DNA of 64,000 nucleotides from Geobacteraceae bacterium GWC2_53_11 (GCA_001802645.1 MGZJ01000049.1:1342-65341), one strand, 5' to 3'; positions 18,322 through 28,573 are shown, counted from the first letter of the stretch. Numbers and translations: made by a program. Notes: generated from the letters alone by a model not told the origin.

Positions 18322-19171
18322 GATTACTGAATTAAGTAAAACTTTTAAAGGCAAAAGGGGGGCTGTGGTTGAGGCCCTGAATGGGGTTTCACTTACTGTT
18401 GGTCAGGGAGAGGTGTTTGGTTTCCTGGGCCCCAACGGTGCCGGCAAGAGTACAACAATAAAATGTCTGGTGGGTCTGATTCAACCATCGTCTGGAAATG
18501 CAACCATCATGGGCAAGGCGATTTCTGCAGCTGATGCCCGAAAAACGGTTGGGTATCTGCCGGAGAATCCGGCTTATTATGATTATCTCTCCGCCGAGGA
18601 ATATCTTCACTTTGTCGGCAGGGTGTTTCAAATGCCCGAAGCTCTGATAGCACAACGCACAGAGGAAATGTTGAAACTACTTGAACTGTGGGATGCCCGT
18701 AAACGACAGATACGCGGATTCAGCAAGGGAATGGTGCAACGGGTGGGGGTGGCTCAGACTTTGATTCATGATCCGGATGTGTATATTCTTGATGAGCCGA
18801 TGAGTGGATTGGATCCGATTGGTCGGGCTTTGGTGAAAGATATCATACTTGACCTGAAAAAGCGTGGCAAGTGCGTTTTTTTTAGTACCCACATTACCGA
18901 TGATGTGGAAAAGGTCTGTGATCGAGTCGGGGTAATCAACAAGGGGCGGTTACTGGTGGTAGAGAGTGTGGAAAACATTCTTCAACGTGGGGTTGAGGGA
19001 TATGCCGTTCGAGTGATTAATAAAGATGGCCAGGGAGAAAATCTGTTCGTAGAAAAAATTAATCTGCAATCTTTTATTCAGCAATCGATACAACATCAAC
19101 AATCAATTGAAAAGATTGAGCCGCGCCGCAAGGACATGGAGGCGTTTTTTCTTGAGATCGTGGCTCAGTAA
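18308..19171 (+). CDS. ABC transporter ATP-binding protein
   Basis: GPNGAGKSTTIKCLVGL (Walker A), FSKGMVQRVGVAQTLIHDPDVYILDEPMSGLDP (signature/Walker B). Confidence 0.92.
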   Translation: MSAIEITELSKTFKGKRGAVVEALNGVSLTVGQGEVFGFLGPNGAGKSTTIKCLVGLIQPSSGNATIMGKAISAADARKTVGYLPENPAYYDYLSAEEYLHFVGRVFQMPEALIAQRTEEMLKLLELWDARKRQIRGFSKGMVQRVGVAQTLIHDPDVYILDEPMSGLDPIGRALVKDIILDLKKRGKCVFFSTHITDDVEKVCDRVGVINKGRLLVVESVENILQRGVEGYAVRVINKDGQGENLFVEKINLQSFIQQSIQHQQSIEKIEPRRKDMEAFFLEIVAQ

Positions 19172-20870
19172 CGGCACATTGCGTCATCCACTGTCAGTAC
19201 CTGTACTGCTTGTTGCCGTCATTATTGCAGTTTATTACCCGGCACTACTCAGTGGCATTAATCCTATTGATGATCCCGGGATATTCGCCACTTTTTCTGC
19301 TTCTCCATCCCTTTCCAGTATAATGTTGCCCGGCAGTGGTTATTATTTTCGTCCAATAATCGAACTGACTTTTTACCTTGATAACCGTCTGTGGGGGATG
19401 GCGCCGAGTGCGATGCACCTGGAAAACATCCTGCTGCATTGCGTAAACAGCCTGCTGGTGTATTTTATGGCCCGCAAAATCCTCGTCGAACAAGATAATA
19501 AAACTCTGCTTATTCCCCTGATGGCTGCTCTATTGTTTGCACTGCACCCAGCAAACGTTGAAGCGGTTGCCTGGATTGCCGGAAGAACCGATCCCCTGCT
19601 TGCCCTGTTTGTACTTTCTTCATGTTATTTCTGGATGAAATGGCTTGATAAGCCGCGCTGGCATAATATGGCAGCCTCTCTGCTGCTGTTTGGCGCTGCT
19701 CTTCTGACCAAGGAATCAGCGCTTGCTTACGGTGCGGTTGCCATCTTGCTGGCCATATCCTGGCCGGGATCTGCCACGGGAAGGCAGCGGTTTAATTCGG
19801 TTGTCATCATGATAGTGCCTTGTTTGATACTGGTCATTTTGGCTCTGCTCTTCCGAGGTGGAGCAAGCGGTTTGAGCCGGTTCATATCCGGTTCGGATTT
19901 TCAGTTACTGCATGGAACGCGAGAGGCGCTTATTGCGTTCGGGTTCTATGTCAGAAAAGTGATAGTTCCCTTTCCGCTGACCTTTGCCATAACTGCCGTA
20001 CATCCAATGTATGGTACTCTAGTGGCGGTGCTTCTTCCAGCCATGTGGTGGGTGTATAGGCGTAATCGGTTGTCGGGAGTTCTATTTCTCTCGGCGGCTC
20101 TGCTGATCTTCCCGGCCATTCTGGTTGCAGTGAAGCAGATTGCCTGGACTCCTTTTGCCGAACGTTATCTGTACCTTACAACGGCTTTTCTTGTACTGGG
20201 TCTGGTCGGTATCTTTGAAGATTGGCAACGAAAATGTCCGGTCGTACTGAAGTCAGCTTTTGTCATAGTGATTTGCGGCTTTGCCCTGGGCAGTTTTCAA
20301 CGTACTCTTCTTTGGAACGATTTGCAGGCTTTTTTTGAGGATGCAGTTGCCAAATCACCGGAATTCGGCTCGATATATTATTCCCTTGGCGGCGTTCTCA
20401 TGCAAAAGTATCAAATTGACCGGGCGGCTGAAGCCTTTGCTACCGCTGACCGCCTGAATTTGCGAATTTCCATGCGCTACCCAATCAAATCAGGTATTAT
20501 GGGAACGATGATTGCCAAAGGTGATTACCTTGAGGCCAGAACTTACTTTTTCCGGATTTTCAAGAAAAAGGAGGATGCTCCTACCGATTTTCTTGAACTT
20601 TTGTACCAGGCGGATAGCAATCGACTTGCCCATTCCGTGAAAGAAAACAATCTTCTTCTTGCCCGTGACCTGCTTGTAACGCTTGAGTTGCTCTATATGA
20701 GAAATTCCGATCCGTTCTGGCTTTACCGGAGCGGACAGATTTTGCTGATTATTGGAAATCCTGTCGGAGCGGTAGACTTTTTCCGCCGGTCGTACTCTGC
20801 TGCGCCGAGTGATGCCTATTATTTAACAGCTACCCAAAAGTATCTCAAGAAGCTAGAATGTACCAAATGA
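19107..20870 (+). CDS. TMTC/GT-C-like polytopic membrane protein with C-terminal TPR
   Basis: ALLFALHPANVEAVAWIAGRTDPLLALFVL is typical of TMTC/bacterial O-mannosyltransferase-like proteins; many TM segments; the 5' start is uncertain because it overlaps the ATPase gene. Confidence 0.65.
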   Translation: MKRLSRAARTWRRFFLRSWLSNGTLRHPLSVPVLLVAVIIAVYYPALLSGINPIDDPGIFATFSASPSLSSIMLPGSGYYFRPIIELTFYLDNRLWGMAPSAMHLENILLHCVNSLLVYFMARKILVEQDNKTLLIPLMAALLFALHPANVEAVAWIAGRTDPLLALFVLSSCYFWMKWLDKPRWHNMAASLLLFGAALLTKESALAYGAVAILLAISWPGSATGRQRFNSVVIMIVPCLILVILALLFRGGASGLSRFISGSDFQLLHGTREALIAFGFYVRKVIVPFPLTFAITAVHPMYGTLVAVLLPAMWWVYRRNRLSGVLFLSAALLIFPAILVAVKQIAWTPFAERYLYLTTAFLVLGLVGIFEDWQRKCPVVLKSAFVIVICGFALGSFQRTLLWNDLQAFFEDAVAKSPEFGSIYYSLGGVLMQKYQIDRAAEAFATADRLNLRISMRYPIKSGIMGTMIAKGDYLEARTYFFRIFKKKEDAPTDFLELLYQADSNRLAHSVKENNLLLARDLLVTLELLYMRNSDPFWLYRSGQILLIIGNPVGAVDFFRRSYSAAPSDAYYLTATQKYLKKLECTK

Positions 20871-21709
20871 TTTCACACTACCTGACCATGCTGCGCCCTA
20901 CACAGTGGTTGAAGAACCTGATGCTGTTTTTTCCACCATTTCTGGCCGGTCAAATGTTGCTGCCGGGAGTCATACTCAGAGGGATGATGCCGTTTAGCGC
21001 GTTTTGCCTGGTATCCAGCGCCGGTTATATTCTGAATGATCTTTTAGACCGTCACAGGGATGTTCATCATCCTCAAAAGCGTTTGCGGCCTATACCTTCC
21101 GGAGTTGTTTCGTTATCTGAAGCCGGAGTGCTTTCCGTACTTCTGCTGATTTGCGGACTGGTTCTTGCCAGTCTCATATCTCCCCGCTTGTTATTGCTGC
21201 TGGCCGGTTACGCGGCCATTTCCACTTCTTATTCCGTGCTGCTGAAAACATTGCCGGTAGTTGATCTCTTCTGTATCTCGGCCGGATTCCTGATCCGTCT
21301 TCAGGCTGGAGGAGAACTGTTTCGGGTGCCAATTTCTCCCTGGCTTTTTCTAACTGTTTTTTTGCTGGCGATTTTCTTAAGTACTGGAAAACGGCTGAGT
21401 GAATCGCGCTCCTTGGGGAACATGGCGGGAGAGCATCGCGCGAGCCTGGCCCATTATCCGCCGGGATTTCTGGATGGCACGCTGTATATGACCGGCGGGG
21501 CTGTGCTGCTTACCTATGCCATGTACACATTGAACAGACAGACGCTCATTTACAGTGTTCCGCTCTGCCTGTTTGGATTGCTGCGCTACATATTTCGGGT
21601 CAGCTCAGGGAAGGGCGGGGATCCTACCGAATCATTGCTGAAGGACTGGCTGCTGTTCGTTGTTGGGTTGTTGTGGGTGCTGATGGTGGTCTGGAGCATT
21701 TACCGATGA
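20858..21709 (+). CDS. UbiA family prenyltransferase (decaprenyl-phosphate phosphoribosyltransferase-like)
   Basis: RPTQWLKNLMLFFPPFLAG...NDLLDRHRDVHHPQKRLRPIPSG fits the DPPR synthase subgroup of UbiA. Confidence 0.75.
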   Translation: MYQMISHYLTMLRPTQWLKNLMLFFPPFLAGQMLLPGVILRGMMPFSAFCLVSSAGYILNDLLDRHRDVHHPQKRLRPIPSGVVSLSEAGVLSVLLLICGLVLASLISPRLLLLLAGYAAISTSYSVLLKTLPVVDLFCISAGFLIRLQAGGELFRVPISPWLFLTVFLLAIFLSTGKRLSESRSLGNMAGEHRASLAHYPPGFLDGTLYMTGGAVLLTYAMYTLNRQTLIYSVPLCLFGLLRYIFRVSSGKGGDPTESLLKDWLLFVVGLLWVLMVVWSIYR

Positions 21710-22704
21710 GACAGGTTGCCATCATATTGGTCAACTGGAATGGCTGGCAAGACACCATTGAATGTCTGGAAAGCCTGCTGAATCTGGATTATCCCGATTT
21801 TCGGATCGTGGTTTGTGACAATGGTTCCAACGATGATTCATTGCATAAGATCAGAAACTGGGCGGATCAACACGGGATAAAGTATGTCGGATACCAGCGT
21901 CTTGAGGCTGAGACAGGTGGTTTGCCGACCGTTGATCCACTGCTGACATTGATCCGGACCGATAAGAACCTGGGCTTTGCCGGAGGCAACAATGTGGGAC
22001 TACGGTATGCGATGGCGAGGGGCAATGCCGCTTACAGCTGGCTTTTGAACAATGATACCGTAGTGGAACCTGATGCCTTGACTCATCTGATCGAGCGGGC
22101 TGAACAACAACCGAGAATTGGGATCTGTGGTTCGACCATTCTTGCTTATGGAGATCGTAAACGGGTTCAGGCCTTGGGGGGAGGTCACTATTGTCGTTGG
22201 ATCGGGCTTCCTTGGCATCACGGACGTTTTACCCGGTGGGGTGGGAGGGGCAACCAACAGCGAGCAGAGGCTTGGATGAATTACGTTGAGGGTGCTTCAA
22301 TGCTGGTATCGATGCAGTTTCTTGATGAAGTGGGGCTGTTGTGCGAGGACTATTTCCTCTACTTTGAAGAGGCTGACTGGGCCATCCGTGCTGAAGGTCG
22401 TTTCAGGCTCGGTTATGCTCCCTTTAGCATCGTATATCACAAGGTAGGCGGTAGTATCGGTACCAGCAGTAACCCGGCAAAAACGAGTTATACCAGTGAC
22501 TATTTCAATATTCGCAATCGTCTTTTATTTACCCGCAGGTTCTATCCGGAAGCGCTCCCGTCGGTCTGGATTGTAATTTTTGGGTCACTCCTGCTTAGGC
22601 TTTTTATGGGAAAATGGGATAGGGTCATTATGATATGCCGGTTATTGTATGGCGCTACCGACTTTTCCTATGAAATGCTGACTGAGTTCCGTACCAGATC
22701 ATGA
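21706..22704 (+). CDS. Family 2 glycosyltransferase
   Basis: VAIILVNWNGWQDTIECLESLL...VVCDNGSNDDS...GFAGGNNVGLRYA; ATG 21706. Confidence 0.88.
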   Translation: MRQVAIILVNWNGWQDTIECLESLLNLDYPDFRIVVCDNGSNDDSLHKIRNWADQHGIKYVGYQRLEAETGGLPTVDPLLTLIRTDKNLGFAGGNNVGLRYAMARGNAAYSWLLNNDTVVEPDALTHLIERAEQQPRIGICGSTILAYGDRKRVQALGGGHYCRWIGLPWHHGRFTRWGGRGNQQRAEAWMNYVEGASMLVSMQFLDEVGLLCEDYFLYFEEADWAIRAEGRFRLGYAPFSIVYHKVGGSIGTSSNPAKTSYTSDYFNIRNRLLFTRRFYPEALPSVWIVIFGSLLLRLFMGKWDRVIMICRLLYGATDFSYEMLTEFRTRS

Positions 22705-23453
22705 GCGGCGAGGGGAGGATTTCAGTCATCACGGTGGTCAAGGATGGCGCCAGCCATCTTGAAGAGACCATTCTCAGTGTCATGGATAATAAGTCAACAG
22801 CAGCGATTGACTACATCATAATTGATGGCGGCTCAACAGACGGTACTCAGGATATCATCAAAAAATACGCGGCTCTCATTTCATACTGGGTCAGCGAGCA
22901 GGATAACGGCATTTACGATGCCATGAACAAGGGGTGGGCAGCTGCAGCGGCTGACAGTTTCATACTGTTTCTCGGTGCAGGCGACAGGATAATCTCGCTT
23001 CCGGATACCATGATCCGTTACCGTTCGAACGATGTGGTGTATGGTTCTGCCCTGATGGGTGAGAAAACAGTTTTTAAATCCAGGGCGGACTTTCATCTGA
23101 AACTGTACAACTCGCTTCATCATCAGGCGCTTCTGGTGAACAAGTCGTTTCATCCAGCCCCACCTTTCAACTGCCGTTACCGGGTATATGCGGACTTTGA
23201 TTTCAATCAGCGTCTGTTGAAACTGGAGGCAAGGTTTATTTTCGATCCGCAATTCATTGGCTATGCCCGATCTGGGGGAATAAGCGACAAGTCTGGTATT
23301 TGGGAGTCATTAAAGGTTGTACGTGGCAATTTTGGGTTTTTTTGGTGGGCGCTAGCCTTGTCGGGCTACTGTGCCATGAAGGTACTGCCGTTTCTGAAGC
23401 GACTGAGACCATTTCGTGTGTTTCGGAAGGAAGGCTATTATGACCAGAAATAA
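22701..23453 (+). CDS. Family 2 glycosyltransferase
   Basis: ISVITVVKDGASHLEETILSV...YIIIDGGSTDGTQDII...EQDNGIYDAMNKG. Confidence 0.88.
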   Translation: MSGEGRISVITVVKDGASHLEETILSVMDNKSTAAIDYIIIDGGSTDGTQDIIKKYAALISYWVSEQDNGIYDAMNKGWAAAAADSFILFLGAGDRIISLPDTMIRYRSNDVVYGSALMGEKTVFKSRADFHLKLYNSLHHQALLVNKSFHPAPPFNCRYRVYADFDFNQRLLKLEARFIFDPQFIGYARSGGISDKSGIWESLKVVRGNFGFFWWALALSGYCAMKVLPFLKRLRPFRVFRKEGYYDQK

Positions 23454-24315
23454 CAAGTGCCACTTGAGTGACATGCCCATTAAGGTCTATACTCCTGATT
23501 CATCTCTGCACAGCCCTGTAATAATGTTGAAAGAGATGTTTTTCGATCTGAGTGCCGGAAGAGAGCTTGCGTTGCGTCTGGCAGTGCGTGACATTCGAGC
23601 TCAATACCGTCAGGCTTTACTGGGTGTTTTGTGGGCTTTTATTCTGCCAATGGCAAATACGGCTGCTTGGCTTTTTTTAAGCTACTCAGGAATTGTTAAA
23701 ATCTCCAGCACGACTCTTCCGTATCCTGTTTATATATTTACCGGAACCATGCTGTGGGCAATTTTCATGGATGCGTTAAATGCTCCTCTTCAGCGCGTTG
23801 ATGGGGCTAGAGGCATGCTTGCAAAACTTAATTTTCCGCGGGAAGCACTCATCGTGTCCGGAATTTATCAAACTATCTTTAACGCCTTCATCAAGATTGC
23901 ACTATTGCTGATTGTTGTATTTTTATTTGGAATTCAACCCGGAATGGGTATGTTTTTTTTCCCCATTGGGGTTCTATCCATTATTATGGTTGGCACAGCC
24001 CTTGGGTTATTAATTACCCCAATTGGTATACTCTATACTGATATTGGCAAGGCATTGCCGTTGTTGCTGCAGTTTCTTATGTACATTACGCCGGTAGTGT
24101 TTCCCATGCCAAAGGAAGGGTGGGCAGCAACTTTATTTAACTTAAATCCATTGACTCCGATTATTCTTACCAGCCGTGATTGGTTAACCGGGTTTTCTCC
24201 TGATTATCTGAGTTCATTTATAATTGTTAATTGTTTTGCAGTTTTTATATTATTGGCATCTTGGATAGCTTATCGACTTGCAATGCCCATTTTAATAGAA
24301 CGAATGAGCGCCTAA
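23440..24315 (+). CDS. wzm: Polysaccharide ABC exporter permease (Wzm-like)
   Basis: LRLAVRDIRAQYRQALLGVLWAFILPMANTAAWLFL; paired with wzt; RBS ggaagg. Confidence 0.85.
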   Translation: MTRNNKCHLSDMPIKVYTPDSSLHSPVIMLKEMFFDLSAGRELALRLAVRDIRAQYRQALLGVLWAFILPMANTAAWLFLSYSGIVKISSTTLPYPVYIFTGTMLWAIFMDALNAPLQRVDGARGMLAKLNFPREALIVSGIYQTIFNAFIKIALLLIVVFLFGIQPGMGMFFFPIGVLSIIMVGTALGLLITPIGILYTDIGKALPLLLQFLMYITPVVFPMPKEGWAATLFNLNPLTPIILTSRDWLTGFSPDYLSSFIIVNCFAVFILLASWIAYRLAMPILIERMSA

Positions 24316-24319
24316 TACA

Positions 24320-25501
24320 ATGAGTGAAACTCTTATAAAAGTTGATGGTATCTCAAAGAAGTTCTGCCGGAATCTCAAACGTTCGCTCTGGTATGGTATG
24401 CAGGATTTAAGCAAAGAGTTATGGGGACAGCGAAACGGCGGCAATGGTGAGTTAAGACCTGACGAATTCTGGGCGGTAAATGATGTGAGCTTCGAGTTGA
24501 AACGTGGTGAGTGCCTAGGCTTGATTGGTCACAACGGTGCAGGAAAAACTACCCTGTTACGCATGCTGAATGGGTTGATTAAGCCAGATCGGGGCCGTAT
24601 TGAAATGCGCGGCAGAGTTGGAGCATTGATTGCACTTGGTGCCGGGTTTAACCCGGTTTTAACTGGACGTGAAAATATTTATGTGAATGCGTCGGTGTTG
24701 GGCTTGAGCAAACAAGAGATTGATGACAAGTTCGATGAAATTTTGGATTTTGCGGAGTTGGGCGAGTTTATTGATGCACCTGTACAGAGCTACAGTTCGG
24801 GCATGCAGGTGAGGCTTGGGTTCGCTGTGGCAACAACACTTGAGCCCGATATTTTACTATTGGATGAAGTTCTTGCGGTGGGCGATGCAAGTTTTCGTAG
24901 CAAATGCTGGAGGAGAATTGGTTCATTGCTGAGTAAAGCTGCTGTGATATTAGTTTCTCATGAAGCTTATGCAATTAGCAGATTATGCGATAAAGCAATT
25001 TATATAAAACAAGGCAATTTAGAATATTATGGTGATTCAAACAACGCTCTTAAAATTTATAGCAATGCCAATAAAACATACAATAACGATGTATTCACAG
25101 TTACTAACAAATCTGTGAAATCAGTTGAATTCGAGTCTGGAAAGGCTCAGCTTTTACCTGGTGATTCATATGAATTTAGTATGTATATACATATGAACGA
25201 GAGTGTAAATATTGATCATGCAGTTATTAATATAATTGACCAAAATGAAGAAGTACACGCGCAATCTCTCTTGGAATTCAATCCAACCAGTTTATTGCTA
25301 GAAGGGCTGAATGTTTTTCATGTAAAGCTAGGTCCATTATACCTCTCGCAAAATTCATATGATCTATCGATACTGCTTAGCATTAATGGCGGAAAGCAAC
25401 CACTGATACACTCAAAGTCGGCACTTGGTTTTTTATTTAAAAATCACATTTGTTACGGGCCAAAATATTACCCTCCTGGTTCGGCATCTAAAATCAATTG
25501 A
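24320..25501 (+). CDS. wzt: Polysaccharide ABC exporter ATPase with C-terminal carbohydrate-binding domain (Wzt-like)
   Basis: GHNGAGKTTLLRMLNGL, YSSGMQVRLGFAVATTLEPDILLLDEVLAVGD plus about 150-aa Wzt_C-like extension. Confidence 0.88.
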   Translation: MSETLIKVDGISKKFCRNLKRSLWYGMQDLSKELWGQRNGGNGELRPDEFWAVNDVSFELKRGECLGLIGHNGAGKTTLLRMLNGLIKPDRGRIEMRGRVGALIALGAGFNPVLTGRENIYVNASVLGLSKQEIDDKFDEILDFAELGEFIDAPVQSYSSGMQVRLGFAVATTLEPDILLLDEVLAVGDASFRSKCWRRIGSLLSKAAVILVSHEAYAISRLCDKAIYIKQGNLEYYGDSNNALKIYSNANKTYNNDVFTVTNKSVKSVEFESGKAQLLPGDSYEFSMYIHMNESVNIDHAVINIIDQNEEVHAQSLLEFNPTSLLLEGLNVFHVKLGPLYLSQNSYDLSILLSINGGKQPLIHSKSALGFLFKNHICYGPKYYPPGSASKIN

Positions 25502-25517
25502 TATAACAGGTTTAAAG

Positions 25518-26219
25518 ATGATCACAATAATTCGAAATGTATTCAATGATCTAATCGGTTTTAATCTGAAGAGCAAACATGGAAGCGCACAGTGGTTAAT
25601 AAACAAAGAAGTACAATATGGTGGCATACACAAAAATGTGCCGCGCAACAAGGTAAGCCCTTATGATCCAAGATCTGAAATTGAAATATTTGCCGGAGGC
25701 ATGACCGGTGGTGACAGAATGCGCCACCATGGCTACGCAAGATTTTATGAAAAATATCTTAGGCAATATGCGTGTTCAGCGGCACCGATTACACTGGTTG
25801 AGGTTGGAATTCTTAGAGGTGTTGGGTTGTCGATTTGGTGTGATCTCTTCCCAAACTCAAGAATCGTTGGGCTTGATATTGACCTTGAACATTTTCGAGG
25901 GAATCGTCACGTTTTAGAATCTAAAAATGCCTTTATGTTTAACTCGCCAGAGATTTATGAATTTGACCAATTTATAGATAATAGAAGCCTGATAGGTGAA
26001 ATTGTAGGTCACGACAAAATAGATATATTTATAGATGATGGCTTTCACTCAATTGAATCAATCACTATTACATTGAATAGTGTCCGTGATTATCTGGCTG
26101 AAAATTTTGTTTATTTTATTGAGGACAATGCTGACGTAGGGGAGCTGTTAATTAATAAATGTCCTGAGTATGACGTACATGTACACGATGAGTTAACTGT
26201 GCTAACAAGAAAAATATGA
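25518..26219 (+). CDS. Class I SAM-dependent methyltransferase-like protein
   Basis: LVEVGILRGVGLSIWCDLFPNSRIVGLDID...IDIFIDDGFHS; ATG 25518. Confidence 0.65.
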   Translation: MITIIRNVFNDLIGFNLKSKHGSAQWLINKEVQYGGIHKNVPRNKVSPYDPRSEIEIFAGGMTGGDRMRHHGYARFYEKYLRQYACSAAPITLVEVGILRGVGLSIWCDLFPNSRIVGLDIDLEHFRGNRHVLESKNAFMFNSPEIYEFDQFIDNRSLIGEIVGHDKIDIFIDDGFHSIESITITLNSVRDYLAENFVYFIEDNADVGELLINKCPEYDVHVHDELTVLTRKI

Positions 26220-26255
26220 GACAAAGATCTATCCTGTAGTTATGGCAAAACGCTA

Positions 26256-27254
26256 ATGCAAAAATGTATTTCTCAAATATCAAAAAAATGCCAGGACTTC
26301 CGATTGTTAGTACGGATGCAACTCAAATGGCTGCAGGATCGTCGGTGTCTGCCCCTGACAACTGCCCACCGGGAACTTTACGATATTGTTCACCGACTCT
26401 GTTTGCGTGAATTAGAAAGATTTCCAAATTTAGTCAATTGTCCAGATTATAATGATCGCATTCAGTGGTTGAAACTTTTTGACCAAAGTCGTGACATCAT
26501 TCGCTGTTCTGATAAGATTCTAGCGCGTGATTACGTAAAGGAACACGTAGGTGAGCAATATCTTGTGAAATTATATCAAGTACACAATCATTATGATCAA
26601 ATTGATTTTGATGCATTGCCGGATTCTTTTGTAATTAAGACGAATCACGATTCAGGTACGGTCATTCTTGTCCGCGACAAGACAGAACTAGATCATCAGG
26701 CAGCAAAAGCGAAAATTGAAAAAGCACTTAAAAATCCGTATGGCTGGTTGAATGGTGAATGGGCATACTTATATATTACTCCTAAAGTTTTTGTCGAACA
26801 GTTTATTATAACAGAAGATCAAAAGCCTCCACCCGATTATAAATTTCACTGTGCGGACGGTAAAGTCCGATGCCTTCAATATATATCTGATCGCGGTAGT
26901 GTTACTAAAGAGAGCATAGTTCAGCTGGATGGAAAGGTTACGTCTACTCACTTTGATCATAACATGCTGCATATAGAGGAATTCACTGTACCCACTACCT
27001 GGGAAAGTATGATGTCGGTTGCTGAATCATTGGCAACGCCGTTTAAATATGTAAGGGTGGATATGTATAGTACTAATCAAAATGTTTATGTCGGAGAAAT
27101 GACTTTTTTCCCGATGGCAGGTTGTTATAAGGGGGAAGGTCAAAAGAAGATAGGACAACTCTTGGACTTTGATCGAACAACATACAAGCCATTGTTGCTG
27201 CCAGAGTTGGAAGAGGAGCGCAGACGATTCATGGAGAAGAAGTGCAAAGTCTAG
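26256..27254 (+). CDS. TupA-like ATP-grasp protein
   Basis: NDRIQWLKLFD...CSDKILARDYVKEHVGEQYLVKLY...FVIKTNHDSGTVILVRDK...PDYKFHCADGKVR. Confidence 0.75.
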   Translation: MQKCISQISKKCQDFRLLVRMQLKWLQDRRCLPLTTAHRELYDIVHRLCLRELERFPNLVNCPDYNDRIQWLKLFDQSRDIIRCSDKILARDYVKEHVGEQYLVKLYQVHNHYDQIDFDALPDSFVIKTNHDSGTVILVRDKTELDHQAAKAKIEKALKNPYGWLNGEWAYLYITPKVFVEQFIITEDQKPPPDYKFHCADGKVRCLQYISDRGSVTKESIVQLDGKVTSTHFDHNMLHIEEFTVPTTWESMMSVAESLATPFKYVRVDMYSTNQNVYVGEMTFFPMAGCYKGEGQKKIGQLLDFDRTTYKPLLLPELEEERRRFMEKKCKV

Positions 27255-28501
27255 ACTCGCAACTGCGGATTCTTTTTATAGGCCTTGCTCAGAGCTCTCA
27301 CACACACTCTTGGATTAACCTATTTAGTGGGGCAGGCTTAGACATTAGACTCTTTGGAATACATGGCACGGTTGCTCCGCCGGAATTTACTTTTCCGGTG
27401 GAATCAACAGGGGCGTGTTCCTTGGCGAATATGAATCGAAGTATTCGGCTTCGAGTGATTGGGCGTATACTTAAGCTTTGGAACCGGTACGTTACATCAA
27501 ATCCCACTTTTTTACCTGTAGCTCTTGGCTCTATGTCGCGCTTAGATGGTAACCAACGCTTTTGGATTGAACATGCTGACTCCGAATGGATTGCAGAGAT
27601 TATACAAAGATGGAAGCCTGATGTTATTCACTCACTGGGGCTTGAACCAGCCTCATACTGCTTCAGTTATGTCAGATTGAAGTTTGGATTGAGGAAACCG
27701 GCATGGGTGGTTACAGCACGTGGTGGTCCTGAATTGGCTCTCGGGAGACTTGATCCCGAAATTAGGACAAAAATAGCTGCAATTCTCAAGGAATGTGATG
27801 GTTTCATTGCTGACAACGACCTGAATTTAAAGTATGGAATACAATTAGGCCTTGATCCATGCAAAATAATACCAGGAGGGATTATCCCGGGGACGGGTGG
27901 GGTAGATGCTGACTCTATTCGTGCCCTACGGCTGATGAAACCGTCGAAGCAGCGGATTATCCTGTGGCCCAAGGCTTATGACTGTCCCGCATCAAAATCT
28001 CTTCCCGTTCTTGAAGCATTTAAACTTGCTTGGCCTCGGATAGCTCCTTGTACTATCCACCTGACTGCAACAGATACTGAAACGGTACAGTGGTTCAGAA
28101 CCCTTCCCAGTGAAATTGTATCTTCATGTGTAGTGCATGATAGGATTCCTCACAAACAGTTGCTTGAATTGATGGCGTCGTCTCGCATACTTCTCGCTCC
28201 ATCAATGATTGACGGTGTTCCTAATACCCTCTACGAGGCCATGGCAAGCGGGGCATTCCCGATTTTTTCTCCGTTGGATACTTTTAAAGACTTGGTGAAG
28301 AGCGGAGAGAATATCCTGTTCGCCCGCAACCTGTATCCCCAGGAAATAGCTGATGCTCTTATAAGAGCTATGTCTGATGATGCGCTTGTCGATTCTGCTG
28401 CGGAAAGAAACTTTGATCTAGTGCAAAGATTAGCCAATCGTTCAGCAATCTCAGAGCGGATGATTGATTTCTATCGTTCGCTTGCTGCGAGTAAACGATA
28501 G
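27242..28501 (+). CDS. Family 4 glycosyltransferase
   Basis: GT-B fold; LLAPSMIDGVPNTLYEAMASGAFPIFSPLDTFKDLVKSGENILFA. Confidence 0.85.
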   Translation: MQSLDSQLRILFIGLAQSSHTHSWINLFSGAGLDIRLFGIHGTVAPPEFTFPVESTGACSLANMNRSIRLRVIGRILKLWNRYVTSNPTFLPVALGSMSRLDGNQRFWIEHADSEWIAEIIQRWKPDVIHSLGLEPASYCFSYVRLKFGLRKPAWVVTARGGPELALGRLDPEIRTKIAAILKECDGFIADNDLNLKYGIQLGLDPCKIIPGGIIPGTGGVDADSIRALRLMKPSKQRIILWPKAYDCPASKSLPVLEAFKLAWPRIAPCTIHLTATDTETVQWFRTLPSEIVSSCVVHDRIPHKQLLELMASSRILLAPSMIDGVPNTLYEAMASGAFPIFSPLDTFKDLVKSGENILFARNLYPQEIADALIRAMSDDALVDSAAERNFDLVQRLANRSAISERMIDFYRSLAASKR

Positions 28502-28573
28502 ACATGATGGCAATCATTTTTTAACCTTATTTCCAATTCTTATTCAACGAGAGTTCCTCTCAAAAGGTTTAAT

